From: Ideonella livida
GTDB lineage: Bacteria; Pseudomonadota; Gammaproteobacteria; Burkholderiales; Burkholderiaceae_C
Assembly: GCF_010499455.1 (NCBI RefSeq)
Contig: NZ_JAAGOH010000020.1
Span: 25,905-89,904 of the forward strand
Reading direction: 5' to 3'
DNA length: 64,000 nt
The notes beneath the pieces are model-generated. The model searched no databases. It worked only from the letters and a program-made list of their open reading frames with translations, and was not told the origin of the DNA. Shown one piece after another: positions 8,985-18,634 of this stretch; position 1 is the first letter of the stretch, and each line of letters begins with the position of its first letter. Both the position numbers and the translations under genes were made by a program.

Positions 8985-10366
8985 TCGAAGCGGGTGGCGC
9001 CGCCGTCCACCTGTGCGGCCAGGGCCAGTTCGGCCTGGCGCTGGCGTGCCAGATCCTGGAACCGGTTCTTCTGGGAGGCCTCGAGTTTCAGCGTCTCGGA
9101 CTGCCGGGCAAATTTCAGCGGGTCCTGATGCTTGCCGTTCACCCGCACCTCGAAGTGCAGATGGGGGCCCGTGGCCCAACCGGTGGCGCCGACCGCGCCC
9201 ACCCGTTGGCCCTGGTCCACGCGTTGCCCCTTCTTCACGTCGATTCGGCTCAGGTGGGCATAGAGGGTGGTGCGTTGGTTGCCGTGGTCCACCATGACCA
9301 CGTTGCCGTAGCCGCCTTGCTGTCCGGAAAAGCTCACGACGCCCTGGCCCACGCTGCGTACCGGCGTGCCGGTGGGAGCGCCGTAGTCGGTGCCCAGATG
9401 GGCCCGCCAGGTCTGCAGGATGGGGTGGAAGCGCATGGCAAAGCCCGAGGTGACCCGGGTGAACTCCATGGGGCTGGCCAGGAAGGTGCGCCGTTTGCTT
9501 TCGCCCTGCAGGTCGTAGTAGGCGCCGCGGTTGCCCTCGCCAAACCAGACGGCCTGCACTTGGCGGCCCTTGTTGACGAACTCGGCAGCCAGCACGCGGC
9601 CGGCGCCCTGGGCCCAGGGCGCCGGTTCACCATCGGCGCTCAGGCTCTCGTAGACCACGCTGAAACGGTCGCCCTTGCGCAGCTCCCGATGGAAGTCGAT
9701 GTCCGCGGCGAACAGCTCGGCCAGTTGCGAGGCCACCTTGTCGGGCAGTCCCGAAGCGTCGGTGGCGGCAAAGAGCGAGCTCTGGATGGTGCCGCTGCCC
9801 AGCCGCACGCTGGCCTGCAGGGTGCCAGTGGACAACTCGCGGTGCCAACTGCCGTCGGTCTCCCGATGGAGCTGCAGGCGTTCGAAGCGGTCTGGCGTGT
9901 CGGTCAGCGGCGCGCGCACCACCAGGCTGTGTGGCTGGCCGTGCCGATCCACCTCAGCCTGCACCAGGCGGCCGGCGCGGCCTTCGGCCAGGCGCCGGAG
10001 GTCCTCGTCGCGGCGCAGCGTGGCGATGGCCTGCGGGTCGGTCACCCCCAGGCGGCGCAGCAGGCCGTCCAGGCTGTCCTGGCTGCGGGTGACCTCGGTG
10101 CGAAACAGCCGCAGGCTGCTGCTGGCCAGGGCCTCAAGCTGGGGTTCGGCCGCCTCAGGGGCCACGGCTTCCACCACCAGCCGCTGAGGCAGCTCGGCGG
10201 CGTCAGGGGCCAGCGGGGCGATGCCGAAGGCAGTGATGCCGTAGCCGGCCAGCAAGGCCAAGCCGGCGGCGCTGACCTGGCGGCGGTGACGGCTCAGCCA
10301 GTCTTGCAGCCGGGCGAGGGAATGTCCGGGAGTGGAGATGTCTTGCACAGGTCCCAACGATGTCAT
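8981..10366 (-). CDS. M23 family murein endopeptidase, membrane-anchored
   Basis: 461-residue LytM-type zinc peptidase likely to cut peptidoglycan cross-links or activate amidases. One membrane segment lies at about residues 33-50 after a basic N-terminus. A long periplasmic region follows (OapA/LysM-like, with KGDRFSVVYE), then the peptidase domain at about 320-425 with HLGTDYGAPTGTPV and GPHLHFEVRVNG supplying the zinc ligands H, D and H. The ATG at 10366 is preferred over upstream in-frame starts because GGGTGA precedes it and the membrane segment follows directly. It is divergent from tyrS and coupled to anmK. Confidence 0.93.
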   Translation of the reverse strand: MTSLGPVQDISTPGHSLARLQDWLSRHRRQVSAAGLALLAGYGITAFGIAPLAPDAAELPQRLVVEAVAPEAAEPQLEALASSSLRLFRTEVTRSQDSLDGLLRRLGVTDPQAIATLRRDEDLRRLAEGRAGRLVQAEVDRHGQPHSLVVRAPLTDTPDRFERLQLHRETDGSWHRELSTGTLQASVRLGSGTIQSSLFAATDASGLPDKVASQLAELFAADIDFHRELRKGDRFSVVYESLSADGEPAPWAQGAGRVLAAEFVNKGRQVQAVWFGEGNRGAYYDLQGESKRRTFLASPMEFTRVTSGFAMRFHPILQTWRAHLGTDYGAPTGTPVRSVGQGVVSFSGQQGGYGNVVMVDHGNQRTTLYAHLSRIDVKKGQRVDQGQRVGAVGATGWATGPHLHFEVRVNGKHQDPLKFARQSETLKLEASQKNRFQDLARQRQAELALAAQVDGGATRFE

Positions 10367-10628
10367 GGTCACCCGGGTCGCGCAGGCGCCCGGGCGGGAA
10401 TGGATCGAAAGGGGCCTTGCTGCCGTCACCGTGGGTCCGGGTGCGCCAGGGGTGGCCCGTAGAATCGGCCGCCGCCGGTTCTTGTGACCGGTATGCAACG
10501 ACCGGCGCGAGCCCCTTGCAGGGCACCAGGCCCTCCCGGGCGCGCGCTGGCTGAGTATAGCCACCTGATCCGGCTCCGCCGACCGGGTCTGCCCTGTCCG
10601 TCGCGCGCCTTGCAGCGCCTTGCCCGCC

Positions 10629-11885
10629 ATGTCTGACACCCCTGCCGCCACCGCCTCTTCAGCTGCCACCCCGGCTGCCGCCCTCAGTGACCGTGTGCAG
10701 GAGGCGCTGGCTGTCAGCCTGCGGGGCTGTGCCGAACTGCTGCCCCAGTCGGACTGGGTGAAGAAGCTGCAGCGCAGCGAAGCCACCGGCCAGCCGCTGC
10801 GCATCAAGCTGGGCCTGGATCCGACCGCGCCCGACATCCACCTGGGCCACACGGTGGTGCTCAACAAGATGCGCCAGCTCCAGGACCTGGGCCACCGCGT
10901 GATCTTCTTGATTGGTGACTTCACCTCCTTGATCGGCGACCCATCGGGCCGCAACAGCACCCGCCCGCCGCTCACCAAGGAGCAGATCGAGGTCAACGCG
11001 CAGACCTACTACAAGCAGGCCAGCCTGGTGCTCGATCCGGGCAAGACCGAGATCCGCTACAACTCCGAGTGGTGTGATCCGCTGGGCGCGCGCGGCATGA
11101 TCCAGCTGGCGGCCAAGTACACCCTGGCCCGCCTGCTGGAGCGCGACGACTTCACCAAGCGCTTCCAGGCCAACGCGCCCATCTCGATGCACGAGCTGCT
11201 GTACCCGCTGATGCAGGGCTACGACTCGGTGGCCTTGAAGAGCGACCTGGAACTGGGCGGCACCGACCAGAAGTTCAACCTGCTGGTGGGCCGCGCCCTG
11301 CAAGCTGAGTACGGCCAGGAGGCCCAGTGCGTGCTGACCATGCCGCTGCTGGAGGGGCTGGATGGCATCGAGAAGATGTCCAAGTCCAAGAACAATTACG
11401 TGGGCATCACCGAGGCGCCCAACAGCATGTTCGCCAAGATCCTGTCCATCAGCGACGAGCAGATGTGGAAGTGGTTCACACTGCTGTCCTTCCGCAGCGA
11501 ACGCGAGATCGAGGCCCTCAAGGCCGAGGTGGTGGCGGGCCGCAACCCCAAGGACGCCAAGGTGCTGCTGGCCAAGGAGATCACGGCCCGCTTCCACGAT
11601 GCCGCCGCGGCCGACACCGCCGAGCAGGATTTCAACAACCGCGCCAAGGGCGGCATCCCGGAGGACATCCCCGAGGTGAGCCTGTCGGGTGCGCCCCTGG
11701 CGATTGGTGCCCTGCTGAAGGCCGCCAACCTGGTGCCCAGCACCAGCGAAGGCCTGCGCATGGTGGAGCAGGGCGGTGTGCGCCTGGATGGCACGGTGCT
11801 GTCGGACAAGGGCCTCAAGATCAACGCCGGCACCTTTGTGCTGCAGGTGGGCAAGCGCAAGTTCGCCCGCGTCACCCTGGCTTGA
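10629..11885 (+). CDS. tyrS: tyrosyl-tRNA synthetase
   Basis: 418-residue class I aminoacyl-tRNA synthetase that charges tRNA-Tyr. The HIGH-type motif is HLGH at 71-74 and KMSKS is at about 248-252. The tyrosine pocket ([12 protein letters not shown]) and a C-terminal S4-like RNA-binding domain ([14 protein letters not shown]) are present. This is the TyrRS form with KMSKS and an N-terminal extension seen in many proteobacteria. The ATG at 10629 is preferred over a TTG three codons earlier. It is followed after 16 bp by an FKBP-type isomerase. Confidence 0.97.
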   Translation: MSDTPAATASSAATPAAALSDRVQEALAVSLRGCAELLPQSDWVKKLQRSEATGQPLRIKLGLDPTAPDIHLGHTVVLNKMRQLQDLGHRVIFLIGDFTSLIGDPSGRNSTRPPLTKEQIEVNAQTYYKQASLVLDPGKTEIRYNSEWCDPLGARGMIQLAAKYTLARLLERDDFTKRFQANAPISMHELLYPLMQGYDSVALKSDLELGGTDQKFNLLVGRALQAEYGQEAQCVLTMPLLEGLDGIEKMSKSKNNYVGITEAPNSMFAKILSISDEQMWKWFTLLSFRSEREIEALKAEVVAGRNPKDAKVLLAKEITARFHDAAAADTAEQDFNNRAKGGIPEDIPEVSLSGAPLAIGALLKAANLVPSTSEGLRMVEQGGVRLDGTVLSDKGLKINAGTFVLQVGKRKFARVTLA

Positions 11886-11901
11886 GGCAAGGAGCCGGCA
11901 C

Positions 11902-12408
11902 ATGGCCATGCGCATGACCAAGCCCCTGTTTGTCCTGACGCTGTGCGTGGCGGTGGGCATGATCGCCTTTGGCGGCTGGTCCATCCGCCAGATGCCCAAG
12001 GCGGGGGCGCCGGCGCCGGCGGCTTCCGGCCCGGTGGTGGACCTGCTGGCCCAGGCCCGCCAGGCCCCCGGTGCCCAGGTGTTGCCCAGCGGGGTGGTGG
12101 TGGAGGTGCTGCAGGCCGGACAAGGCCGCAAGCCCCGCGCCACCGACACCGTCAAGGTGCACTACCGGGGGGTGATGGCCGATGGCACCGAGTTCGACAG
12201 TTCCTACCGGCGTGGCCAGCCGGCCGAGTTTCCGCTCGACAAGGTCATTGCCTGCTGGACCCAGGGCCTGCAGGAGCTGTCGGCGGGCGCCAAGGCCCGC
12301 CTGACCTGCCCGGCAGCCACCGCCTATGGCGAGCGCGGTGCGGGCGGATTGATTCCGCCGGGCGCGGTGCTGCAGTTCGAGGTGGAGCTGCTGGGCCTGA
12401 TCTTCTGA
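11902..12408 (+). CDS. FKBP-type peptidyl-prolyl isomerase, membrane-anchored or secreted
   Basis: 168-residue protein with an N-terminal hydrophobic segment (residues 8-25, signal or anchor) and one FKBP domain at about 65-168: VKVHYRGVMADGTEFDSSY, FPLDKVIACWTQGLQ, YGERGAGGLIPPGAVLQFEVELLGL. It should assist folding of periplasmic proteins. AAGGAG precedes the ATG. The 16-bp gap after tyrS suggests co-transcription. The cysteines at the pocket edge (IACWTQG, RLTCPAA) replace residues more often seen as Pro/Val. Confidence 0.9.
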   Translation: MAMRMTKPLFVLTLCVAVGMIAFGGWSIRQMPKAGAPAPAASGPVVDLLAQARQAPGAQVLPSGVVVEVLQAGQGRKPRATDTVKVHYRGVMADGTEFDSSYRRGQPAEFPLDKVIACWTQGLQELSAGAKARLTCPAATAYGERGAGGLIPPGAVLQFEVELLGLIF

Positions 12409-12418
12409 GGCCCGGGTT

Positions 12419-13498
12419 TCAGCGCGCCACGGCCGGGCCCCGCGCCGCTCCCGCCGGGGTCGGCCGCGCCAACTCCAGCGCCCGCTGGGTGTCGGCCACG
12501 GCGGCAGCCCAGTGTGGCTCGCCGGCCAGCCGCTGCTGCGCCCGGGACAGCGCCTGTTCCGCCGCCTCGAGTTCACCGGCTTGCAGATGGCACCAGGCCA
12601 GGTTGTTCCAGGCCACGGCCGAATCCTGACGCGCCACCAGCCCTTTGAAGGCCTGTGCGGCGGCCGGCCAGTCCTGGCGCGCGGCCAGCGCGTTGCCCCA
12701 GCCCAGCCAAAAACTTGCCACGTCGGGATGGCGTTCCTGGGCGGCTGCCCAGGCCTGTAGCACCGCGGGCGCCTCACTGCCCAGGGCCTGTTCCAGCCCC
12801 AGCACATCCGCCAGCAGGCGTTCCGGCTCGGTGTGCCGCGGCAGCGTGCCAGGGCGGCACGCCCGCAGGGCCCAGTGGCCGCTGCGGGCCCAGGTGTGCT
12901 CCAGCGTCGACAAGGGCCAGTGGGCGTCCGGGGTATCGCCGCTGTGCAGTCGCACGGTCTGGGCCTGCAGGTCATAACCGGTGAGCACGGCGTAGTGCCA
13001 GCGGGTCCACCAAGACAGCGAGAGATTGAGCAGCACGGCCACCGGCTGGCCATGGGCCAGCTCGTCCAAGGCGTCCGACAGGGCATGGGGTGCCGGTCGC
13101 AGGCGCCCGGCCAGCAGGCCTTCACGGCGCAGCGTGGCCAGCATCTCGGCTTGCAGACTGCCCTGGCGGCCGGGCAGGTAGGTCCGGGCGGTCAGTCGGG
13201 ACAAGGGGGCCGGCTGGCCCGCGTGGCCCAGCAGCATCGCCAGGCTGGCGGGCCCGCAAAGCAGGTCGCCCTGGGCCACAAAGGGCACGTCGCGCACCTC
13301 GGCGCGGGTTGGCCGCGCGGCCTCGGGGTCTCGCTGCAGGGCCTGGGTCAGCGGGGGCGTGAGCGTGCGCGAGAGCGGGGCGCAGCCCGCCAGCCCGCCG
13401 CCAAGCCCGCCTATCAGGGGCAAGGCGCCCAGCCCGCCCCAGCGGCGCAGCCGACCCAGGCAGGCGCGGCGCGTCAGCGGCTGCCGGGGCGTGGGCAT
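12419..13498 (-). CDS. PA2778-type cysteine peptidase lipoprotein with TPR region
   Basis: 359-residue predicted lipoprotein. The lipobox LAGC places lipidated Cys at 39, and TRRACLG at 9-15 resembles a twin-arginine motif. A C39-like papain-fold domain follows with the probable nucleophile C81 in GDLLCGPASLAMLL and His in RWHYAVLTGYD. The C-terminal 130 residues form TPR-like helices (FWLGWGNALAARQDWPAAAQAF, AWNNLAWCHLQAGELEAAEQAL). It matches proteins annotated as PA2778 family, always found beside PA2779 family proteins, as here (14-bp gap, downstream member). The substrate is not established. Confidence 0.82.
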   Translation of the reverse strand: MPTPRQPLTRRACLGRLRRWGGLGALPLIGGLGGGLAGCAPLSRTLTPPLTQALQRDPEAARPTRAEVRDVPFVAQGDLLCGPASLAMLLGHAGQPAPLSRLTARTYLPGRQGSLQAEMLATLRREGLLAGRLRPAPHALSDALDELAHGQPVAVLLNLSLSWWTRWHYAVLTGYDLQAQTVRLHSGDTPDAHWPLSTLEHTWARSGHWALRACRPGTLPRHTEPERLLADVLGLEQALGSEAPAVLQAWAAAQERHPDVASFWLGWGNALAARQDWPAAAQAFKGLVARQDSAVAWNNLAWCHLQAGELEAAEQALSRAQQRLAGEPHWAAAVADTQRALELARPTPAGAARGPAVAR

Positions 13499-13512
13499 GC
13501 GGCGGGCTGCCG

Positions 13513-13908
13513 TCAGCGGATGGAGCGGGTGAAGGGGAAGACCTTGGTGAAGCCCAGGATATCGGTGGTCAGCAGGACGAGGAAGACGAACACGGCCGTG
13601 CCGATGAGGTCGCCGGCGCCGGCCGGGTCCTGGTCAATGCGTGCCAGCACCTGCTGGGCCTCGGCCTCGCTCAGGGCGGCCACCCGGGCCTGGGCTTCGT
13701 CCAGGTCCACGCCACGGGCCTGCAGCGCCTGGGCCACCTCCGCACGCATCAGGGTGGCCTGCAGACGCGCCGGCGCGCTGTCGGCAGCGGTTTCAGCCGC
13801 CAGGGCGGGGGCGGTGCCGATCAGGGCGGCCTGGGCAGGCTGCATCAGGCCGGCAAAACTCAGGCAGGCTGAGAGGCTCCAGGCCAGCAGTCGGGGGGAA
13901 CGGCGCAT
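13513..13908 (-). CDS. PA2779-type small membrane protein
   Basis: 131-residue protein with a signal peptide (about 1-27, ending AQAA), a middle helical part with repeated alanines and a conserved-looking VDLDEAQARVAALSEAEAQ stretch, and a hydrophobic segment (AVFVFLVLLTTDILGF) close to the C-terminus. This matches PA2779 family proteins. It is translated just before the cysteine-peptidase lipoprotein. The peptidase partner suggests that it could be a substrate or a scaffold; this is inference from neighbourhood. Confidence 0.8.
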   Translation of the reverse strand: MRRSPRLLAWSLSACLSFAGLMQPAQAALIGTAPALAAETAADSAPARLQATLMRAEVAQALQARGVDLDEAQARVAALSEAEAQQVLARIDQDPAGAGDLIGTAVFVFLVLLTTDILGFTKVFPFTRSIR

Positions 13909-14043
13909 GGGAGATCTCCTTGTGTGGGATGGGCTGGGCCGCCGTGGCGGCCGGTCGTGTCAGGCCCGATGGTAGAAGCAAGTGCGGGGCCGGTACCCAC
14001 CTGCAAGCTGGGGGGCACCCGTCAGCGGGCGGACAATCGGCGC

Positions 14044-14943
14044 ATGGAAGTGGCAAGTTACCTCAAGGTGTCGGTGGCGGTCGCCGTGGCCACCATCGGC
14101 CTGAAGACCGGCGCCTGGTGGCTCACCGATTCGGTCAGCCTGCTGTCCGATGCGCTGGAGTCGCTGGTCAACCTGGCCGGGGCGATGTTCGCGCTGGCCA
14201 TGGTGACCCTGGCGGCCCAGCCGCCGGACGAGGACCATCCCTACGGCCACCACAAGGCGGAGTACTTCTCCAGCGGCTTCGAGGGGGTGCTGATCCTCGC
14301 GGCGGCGCTGGGCATCATCGCGGCGGCTGTGGACCGCTGGTGGCATCCCCAGCCGCTGGAGCAGCTGGGCTGGGGCATGGCGCTGTCGCTGTTCAGCTCC
14401 GGCCTGAACGGTGCGCTGGCGCTGGCGATGCTGCGCAAGGCGCGCCAGCATCACTCGATGGCCTTGGAGGCCGACGCCCGCCACCTGATCACCGACGTGT
14501 GGACGTCGGCCGGGGTGCTGCTGGGCCTCCTGGCGGTGCAGATCACCGACTGGCTATGGCTGGATCCAGTGGCGGCCATCCTGGTGGCGCTCAACATCCT
14601 GCGCGAGGGCGTCTCCCTGGTGCGGCGTTCCGCGGACGGGCTGATGGACCAGGCCCTGGAGCCGGAGCACCAGCAGGCCATCGACCGGGTGCTGGAGAAC
14701 TTTGAGGACCCGATGATCCGTTTTGACCATCGGGTGTCCCGGCGGGCCGGGGCGCGCCGCCATGTGGACCTGCACATGCATGTGCCGGCCGACTGGACGC
14801 TGCGGCAGGCCGCGGCGGCGCGCGGCGCGGTGGAGCTGGCGCTGATGGAGGCCGTGCCGGGCCTGCGCGCCACGCTGCAGCTGTTACCAATGGATGTGGA
14901 GGCGCACGATCCCCAGACGCGCCGCCCGGAGGAATACACATGA
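14044..14943 (+). CDS. cation diffusion facilitator (CDF) transporter
   Basis: 299-residue inner-membrane metal/proton antiporter. Six membrane helices are expected across residues 5-205. Metal-site motifs are SDALES in helix 2 and HLITDVWTS (HxxxD) in helix 5. The cytoplasmic C-terminal domain contains [22 protein letters not shown]. The HPYGHHKAE motif between helices 2 and 3 is typical of FieF-like proteins, but Zn/Fe/Mn selectivity cannot be read. The ATG of dtd overlaps its stop by 4 bp. Confidence 0.93.
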   Translation: MEVASYLKVSVAVAVATIGLKTGAWWLTDSVSLLSDALESLVNLAGAMFALAMVTLAAQPPDEDHPYGHHKAEYFSSGFEGVLILAAALGIIAAAVDRWWHPQPLEQLGWGMALSLFSSGLNGALALAMLRKARQHHSMALEADARHLITDVWTSAGVLLGLLAVQITDWLWLDPVAAILVALNILREGVSLVRRSADGLMDQALEPEHQQAIDRVLENFEDPMIRFDHRVSRRAGARRHVDLHMHVPADWTLRQAAAARGAVELALMEAVPGLRATLQLLPMDVEAHDPQTRRPEEYT

Positions 14944-15398
14944 TCGCGTTGATCCAGCGGGTGGCCCGGGCCCGCGTCGAAGTGGCCGGCGAGGTGGTGG
15001 GCGCCATCGACCGCGGCCTGCTGGTGCTGGTGTGCGCCGAGCCGGCGGACACGCCCCTGGCCGCGCGCCGGTTGGTGGACAAGCTGCTGAAGCTGCGGGT
15101 CTTCGCCGACGGGGCCGGCAAGATGAACCGCAGCGTGACCGATCTGGACGGCGCTGGCACCGCGGGTGGGCTGCTGCTGGTCTCGCAGTTCACGCTGGCG
15201 GCCGACACCTCGGGCGGCAACCGCCCCAGTTTCACCGGGGCGGCGCCGTCCGCAATTGGTCGCGCGCTCTACGAGGAGGTGCTGGCACAGGCCCGGTCCC
15301 GCCATCCGCAGGTGGCCGCCGGCGTCTTCGGGGCCGACATGCAGGTGCATCTGGTCAATGACGGGCCGGTCACCCTGCCGATGCGCGTCACGGGCTGA
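14940..15398 (+). CDS. dtd: D-aminoacyl-tRNA deacylase
   Basis: 152-residue DTD that removes D-amino acids mischarged on tRNA. It begins [15 protein letters not shown], has the catalytic [21 protein letters not shown] region (S-Q-F-T-L) and the cross-subunit NDGPVTLPM, the Gly-cisPro-like block. Length is standard (about 145-150). Its start overlaps the CDF gene stop (ATGA), so the two are coupled although functionally unrelated. Confidence 0.97.
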   Translation: MIALIQRVARARVEVAGEVVGAIDRGLLVLVCAEPADTPLAARRLVDKLLKLRVFADGAGKMNRSVTDLDGAGTAGGLLLVSQFTLAADTSGGNRPSFTGAAPSAIGRALYEEVLAQARSRHPQVAAGVFGADMQVHLVNDGPVTLPMRVTG

Positions 15399-15420
15399 GT
15401 CTGTCAAGCGGGCGGCCATG

Positions 15421-15445
15421 AAAAAGGCGCCCCTGTAGGGCGCCT
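15421..15445 (-). terminator. intrinsic terminator, minus-strand orientation
   Basis: An 8-bp stem AGGCGCCC / GGGCGCCT with a 5-nt loop is followed by a run of five T on the minus strand (15421-15425 read as A on plus). It should end the Bug-protein transcript, and the stem may also slow transcription from dtd. Confidence 0.8.
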
Positions 15446-15498
15446 GGTCTGGGGGCGGCGGGTTGAGCCCACCGCCGGTGCGCAGGGTCTGCGCCGGA

Positions 15499-16482
15499 TC
15501 AGTCGGCGTACTGGCCGGCAGCCTTGATGGCCGGGCCCCACTTGTTGATCTCGGCCTCGACGAACTTCTTGTGTTCGGCGCCGCCCACGCGGCCGTCGGT
15601 CACGATGACTGCGCCCAGGGCTTCCTGGCGCTTTTGGAAGTCGGTGTCCTTGAGGGCGGTGCGCAGGGCGGCGTTGACCTTGTCCAGCACCGCCTTGGGC
15701 GTGCCCTTGGGGGCGTACAGGCCGTGCCAGATGCTGACGTTGAAGCCCTTGAGGCCGGATTCATCCAGCGTCGGCAGCTTGGCCAGCGCCGGGGTGCTCA
15801 GCTTCTTGGTGGTGGTCACCGCGAAGGCCTTGACCTTGCCCGACTCGATCTGGCTGGTGGTGTTGGTGGTCTGGTCGCACATGATGTCCACCTGGCCGCC
15901 CAGCAGGTCGGTCATGGCGGGGGCGGTGCCCTTGTAGGGCACGGTGGTCATGTCGATCTTCAGGCTCTGCTGGAACAGCAGGCCGCACAGGTGCGAGGCC
16001 GAACCCAGACCGGCGTTGGCCAGGTTGATCTTGCCCTGGTTGGCCGACAGCCACTTGGAGAGTTCGGCGTAGTTGGCCGCCGGCAGCGTGGTGCGGCCGA
16101 TCAGGGTCATGGGCACCTCGTTGATCAGGCCCAGGTACTCGAAGTCGTCCAGCGTCTTGTATTGCAGCGAGCGGTACAGGGCCGGCGAAGTGGCCATGCC
16201 GATGTGGTGCAGCAACAGGGTGTAGCCATCGGGCGCGGCCTTGGCCACCTTGGTGGCGCCCAGGGTGCCACCGGCGCCCCCCACGTTCTCGATGACGATG
16301 GTGCCGCCCAGCGGCTTGCGCAGGGCCTCGGCCAGGTCGCGTGCCACCTTGTCGGTGGGGCCGCCGGCGGTGAAGGGCACGATGATGGTGACCGGCTTTT
16401 CCGGGTACTCGGCCAGGGCGGGCAGGGCTGAGGCCAGCAGGACGGCGGCGGCCGCGGCGCTGAGGGTGAAACGGCGATTCAT
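15499..16482 (-). CDS. Bug/TctC family periplasmic solute-binding protein
   Basis: 327-residue periplasmic receptor of the tripartite tricarboxylate transporter class. A signal peptide covers residues 1-24. The mature start YPEKPVTIIVPFTAGGPTD, then ENVGGAGGTLG and DGYTLLLHH, are hallmark Bug motifs. The ligand is probably a carboxylate, but the actual one is unknown. No TctA/TctB membrane genes are nearby; such orphan Bug genes are abundant in Burkholderiales. A good terminator follows it. Confidence 0.92.
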   Translation of the reverse strand: MNRRFTLSAAAAAVLLASALPALAEYPEKPVTIIVPFTAGGPTDKVARDLAEALRKPLGGTIVIENVGGAGGTLGATKVAKAAPDGYTLLLHHIGMATSPALYRSLQYKTLDDFEYLGLINEVPMTLIGRTTLPAANYAELSKWLSANQGKINLANAGLGSASHLCGLLFQQSLKIDMTTVPYKGTAPAMTDLLGGQVDIMCDQTTNTTSQIESGKVKAFAVTTTKKLSTPALAKLPTLDESGLKGFNVSIWHGLYAPKGTPKAVLDKVNAALRTALKDTDFQKRQEALGAVIVTDGRVGGAEHKKFVEAEINKWGPAIKAAGQYAD

Positions 16483-16696
16483 CAGGTGGTTTCCTTCCGG
16501 GATGGGCCGCAGGGGTTGTGGATCTCGGTATGGTGACCCTGCGGACGGCCTGTGGTCAGGGTGCTGTGGATGCTAGGGGCGGCGGGGCGCCGCGGTCATC
16601 GCGGGAACTACGTAAGGCGTGGCGGCTGACCCTAAGATGCGCGACATCCTCGACGAACCACAAGCCGCACCGGCGCCTGCCGGTCGACGCCGCGCC

Positions 16697-17053
16697 ATGA
16701 GCCGCATCCTCCGATTCGACCCGCCTGACACCCTGCCCGAGCGCGACCAGCCCCGCCTGGAGCGGCGCGAGGTGGGGGCCCCCGTGCGGCAGACCTGGAC
16801 CCTCTACGAGCCGGCAGGCGAGGGCCTGTGCGCCGGCATCTGGACCTGTGAGCCGGGCCGCTGGCGCATCGTCTTCGGCCCGCATGAGCATGAGTACTTC
16901 ATGGTGCTGGAAGGGCGTGTCCGCCTGCACGACGCCCAGGGCGGCGTGACCGAGGCCGGTCCGGGCCAGGCACTGGTGATCCCCGCGGGATTCGAGGGCT
17001 CCTTCGAGGTGCTGGAGCGGGTGCGCAAGCACTTTGTGGTCGTCAGACGCTGA
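16697..17053 (+). CDS. cupin domain protein (Cupin_3/DUF861-like)
   Basis: 118-residue single-domain cupin. The pattern GIWTCEPGRWRI, HEHEYFMVLEGRVRLHD and IPAGFEGSFEVLERVRKHFVVV matches the EutQ-like small cupins. The His/Glu residues in HEHEYF could bind a metal. Function unknown; many are sugar or amine-binding. In-frame starts exist at 16619 (GTG) and 16637, but the ATG at 16697 begins the recognisable domain (MSRILRFDP). Confidence 0.8.
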   Translation: MSRILRFDPPDTLPERDQPRLERREVGAPVRQTWTLYEPAGEGLCAGIWTCEPGRWRIVFGPHEHEYFMVLEGRVRLHDAQGGVTEAGPGQALVIPAGFEGSFEVLERVRKHFVVVRR

Positions 17054-17173
17054 GCGGGTGGCGGGGCGCCTGGCCCCATACTTGCGTCTTCGCCCCGACC
17101 CCGGCTTCAGACCGCACGGGCTGCGCCGTGAGGAGGGCCCTGCGTCCCTTGCCTGCCCCACGCCCCGCCCACG

Positions 17174-18538
17174 ATGCTCCAGCCTGATACGCCTGCCGTC
17201 ACACCTGCGGCACCCGACGCCCTCCGCGCCCTGCCGCCCGACGATCCCCAGCGCGAGCGCCTGCACAACGAGGTCCATGCCCGACCGCCGGCCCGCATCC
17301 GATTGCCGGCGCTGGTGGTCTATGTGGCGGTGCTCAACGAAGGCATCAGCCGCGATCAGGAATGTGCCCACCTGCAGCGCCTGCCCGGCCAGGCCGGCCT
17401 GCAGCCCGAAGACCTGGCTGGCAGCTTCCTGCGCCTGCGCGGTGAGGGCTACACCCTCAAGTGGGAGCGCCACACCGAGTTCTCGCGCTACTCCCTGGTC
17501 CAGCCTCTGCCGGCCGGTGCCGGCTTGGGCGCCGAGCAGCCACCGCTGTTGCCCGGGTTGGTCTTGCCCGCCGACTGGTTCGCCACGCTACCCGGCCGCA
17601 CCGTGGCCGCGGTCAAGCTGGTGTTGGTGGAGCAGGACCTCACGGATCCGCAGGCCGCGCTGGCGCTGGGCCAGCGCTGGCTGGGCGGGCGCACCGTGGT
17701 GGCCTCCCACCTGGGGCACAACGGGCACTCCATCGCCGTGACCAACTTCCGCCTGCAGCCCAACGGCTTTGAACGCATGCTGGTCATGGCCGCCCCTGGC
17801 ACCAGCGAGACCCGCGCCGGCCGTATATCCGCCCGGCTGCTGGAGCTGGAAACCTACCGCCTGATGGCCCTGCGCGGTCTGCCGGCGGCCAAGACCCTGG
17901 CGCCTGAGCTGGCCGCGGCCGAGGCGGACCTGGCCGACACCATCGCCCAGCTGGAACGCCGCCATGCGTCGGAGCAGGACCTGCTCGACCGGCTCATCCA
18001 TGTCGCTGCCGGCGTTGAGCGCGCCAACGCCCAGCACCAGTACCGCTTCTCGGCCACCCAGGCCTATGCCGAGTTGGTGCGCCAGCGCACTGCCGAGCTG
18101 CGTGAGAAGGCGATTCCCGGCACCCAAACCATCGGCGAGTTCATGCAGCGCCGGCTCAGTCCCGCCATTGCCACTGTGGCGGCCACGGAGCGCCGCCTGG
18201 CCAGCCTGTCGCAGCGCATCGAGCGCGCCAGTGCCTTGTTGCGTACCCGCGTGGACATTGCCACCGAAACCCAGAACCAACAGCTGTTGGCCAAGCTCAC
18301 CCAGGGCCAGGCCTTGCAGCTGCAGCTGCAGAGCACGGTGGAGGGCCTGTCCATTGCGGCCATCTCCTACTACATGGTCAGCCTGCTGCTCTATGGCGCC
18401 AAGGCGGCCAAGGGCCTGGGCCTTCCGCTCAACCCGGAGATGACCGCAGGCGCGATGATTCCCTTTGTACTCTGGGGGGTATGGAAGACCACCCAGCGCA
18501 TCCACGCCAAACTCCATGCCCGGGGCGACGCCCACTGA
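17174..18538 (+). CDS. DUF3422 family membrane protein
   Basis: 454-residue protein matching the DUF3422 family: RERLHNEVHARPPARIRLPA near residue 30, LKWERHTEFSRY near 100, and ETYRLMALRGLPAAK near 235. Two hydrophobic segments near the C-terminus (AAISYYMVSLLLYGAK and MIPFVLWGVWKTT) suggest membrane anchoring after a long cytoplasmic, partly coiled-coil region. Function is not known. It stands alone, 120 bp after the cupin gene and on the same strand as the TehA-like gene. Confidence 0.88.
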   Translation: MLQPDTPAVTPAAPDALRALPPDDPQRERLHNEVHARPPARIRLPALVVYVAVLNEGISRDQECAHLQRLPGQAGLQPEDLAGSFLRLRGEGYTLKWERHTEFSRYSLVQPLPAGAGLGAEQPPLLPGLVLPADWFATLPGRTVAAVKLVLVEQDLTDPQAALALGQRWLGGRTVVASHLGHNGHSIAVTNFRLQPNGFERMLVMAAPGTSETRAGRISARLLELETYRLMALRGLPAAKTLAPELAAAEADLADTIAQLERRHASEQDLLDRLIHVAAGVERANAQHQYRFSATQAYAELVRQRTAELREKAIPGTQTIGEFMQRRLSPAIATVAATERRLASLSQRIERASALLRTRVDIATETQNQQLLAKLTQGQALQLQLQSTVEGLSIAAISYYMVSLLLYGAKAAKGLGLPLNPEMTAGAMIPFVLWGVWKTTQRIHAKLHARGDAH

Positions 18539-18634
18539 GGTCGCGGGTGCCCGCGCACGGTGGAAGCCGTGCGCGTGGTGACGGCACCGTGGCGTGCCCC
18601 AAGAATCTGTACGACAGTGGAGAGGAGGTCTGTG

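Noticed and set aside
7836..9179. Longer anmK start reaching 9179
   Set aside because: It would extend about 65 codons over the M23 peptidase gene. The GTG at 8984 gives the standard N-terminus and a 4-bp coupled overlap.
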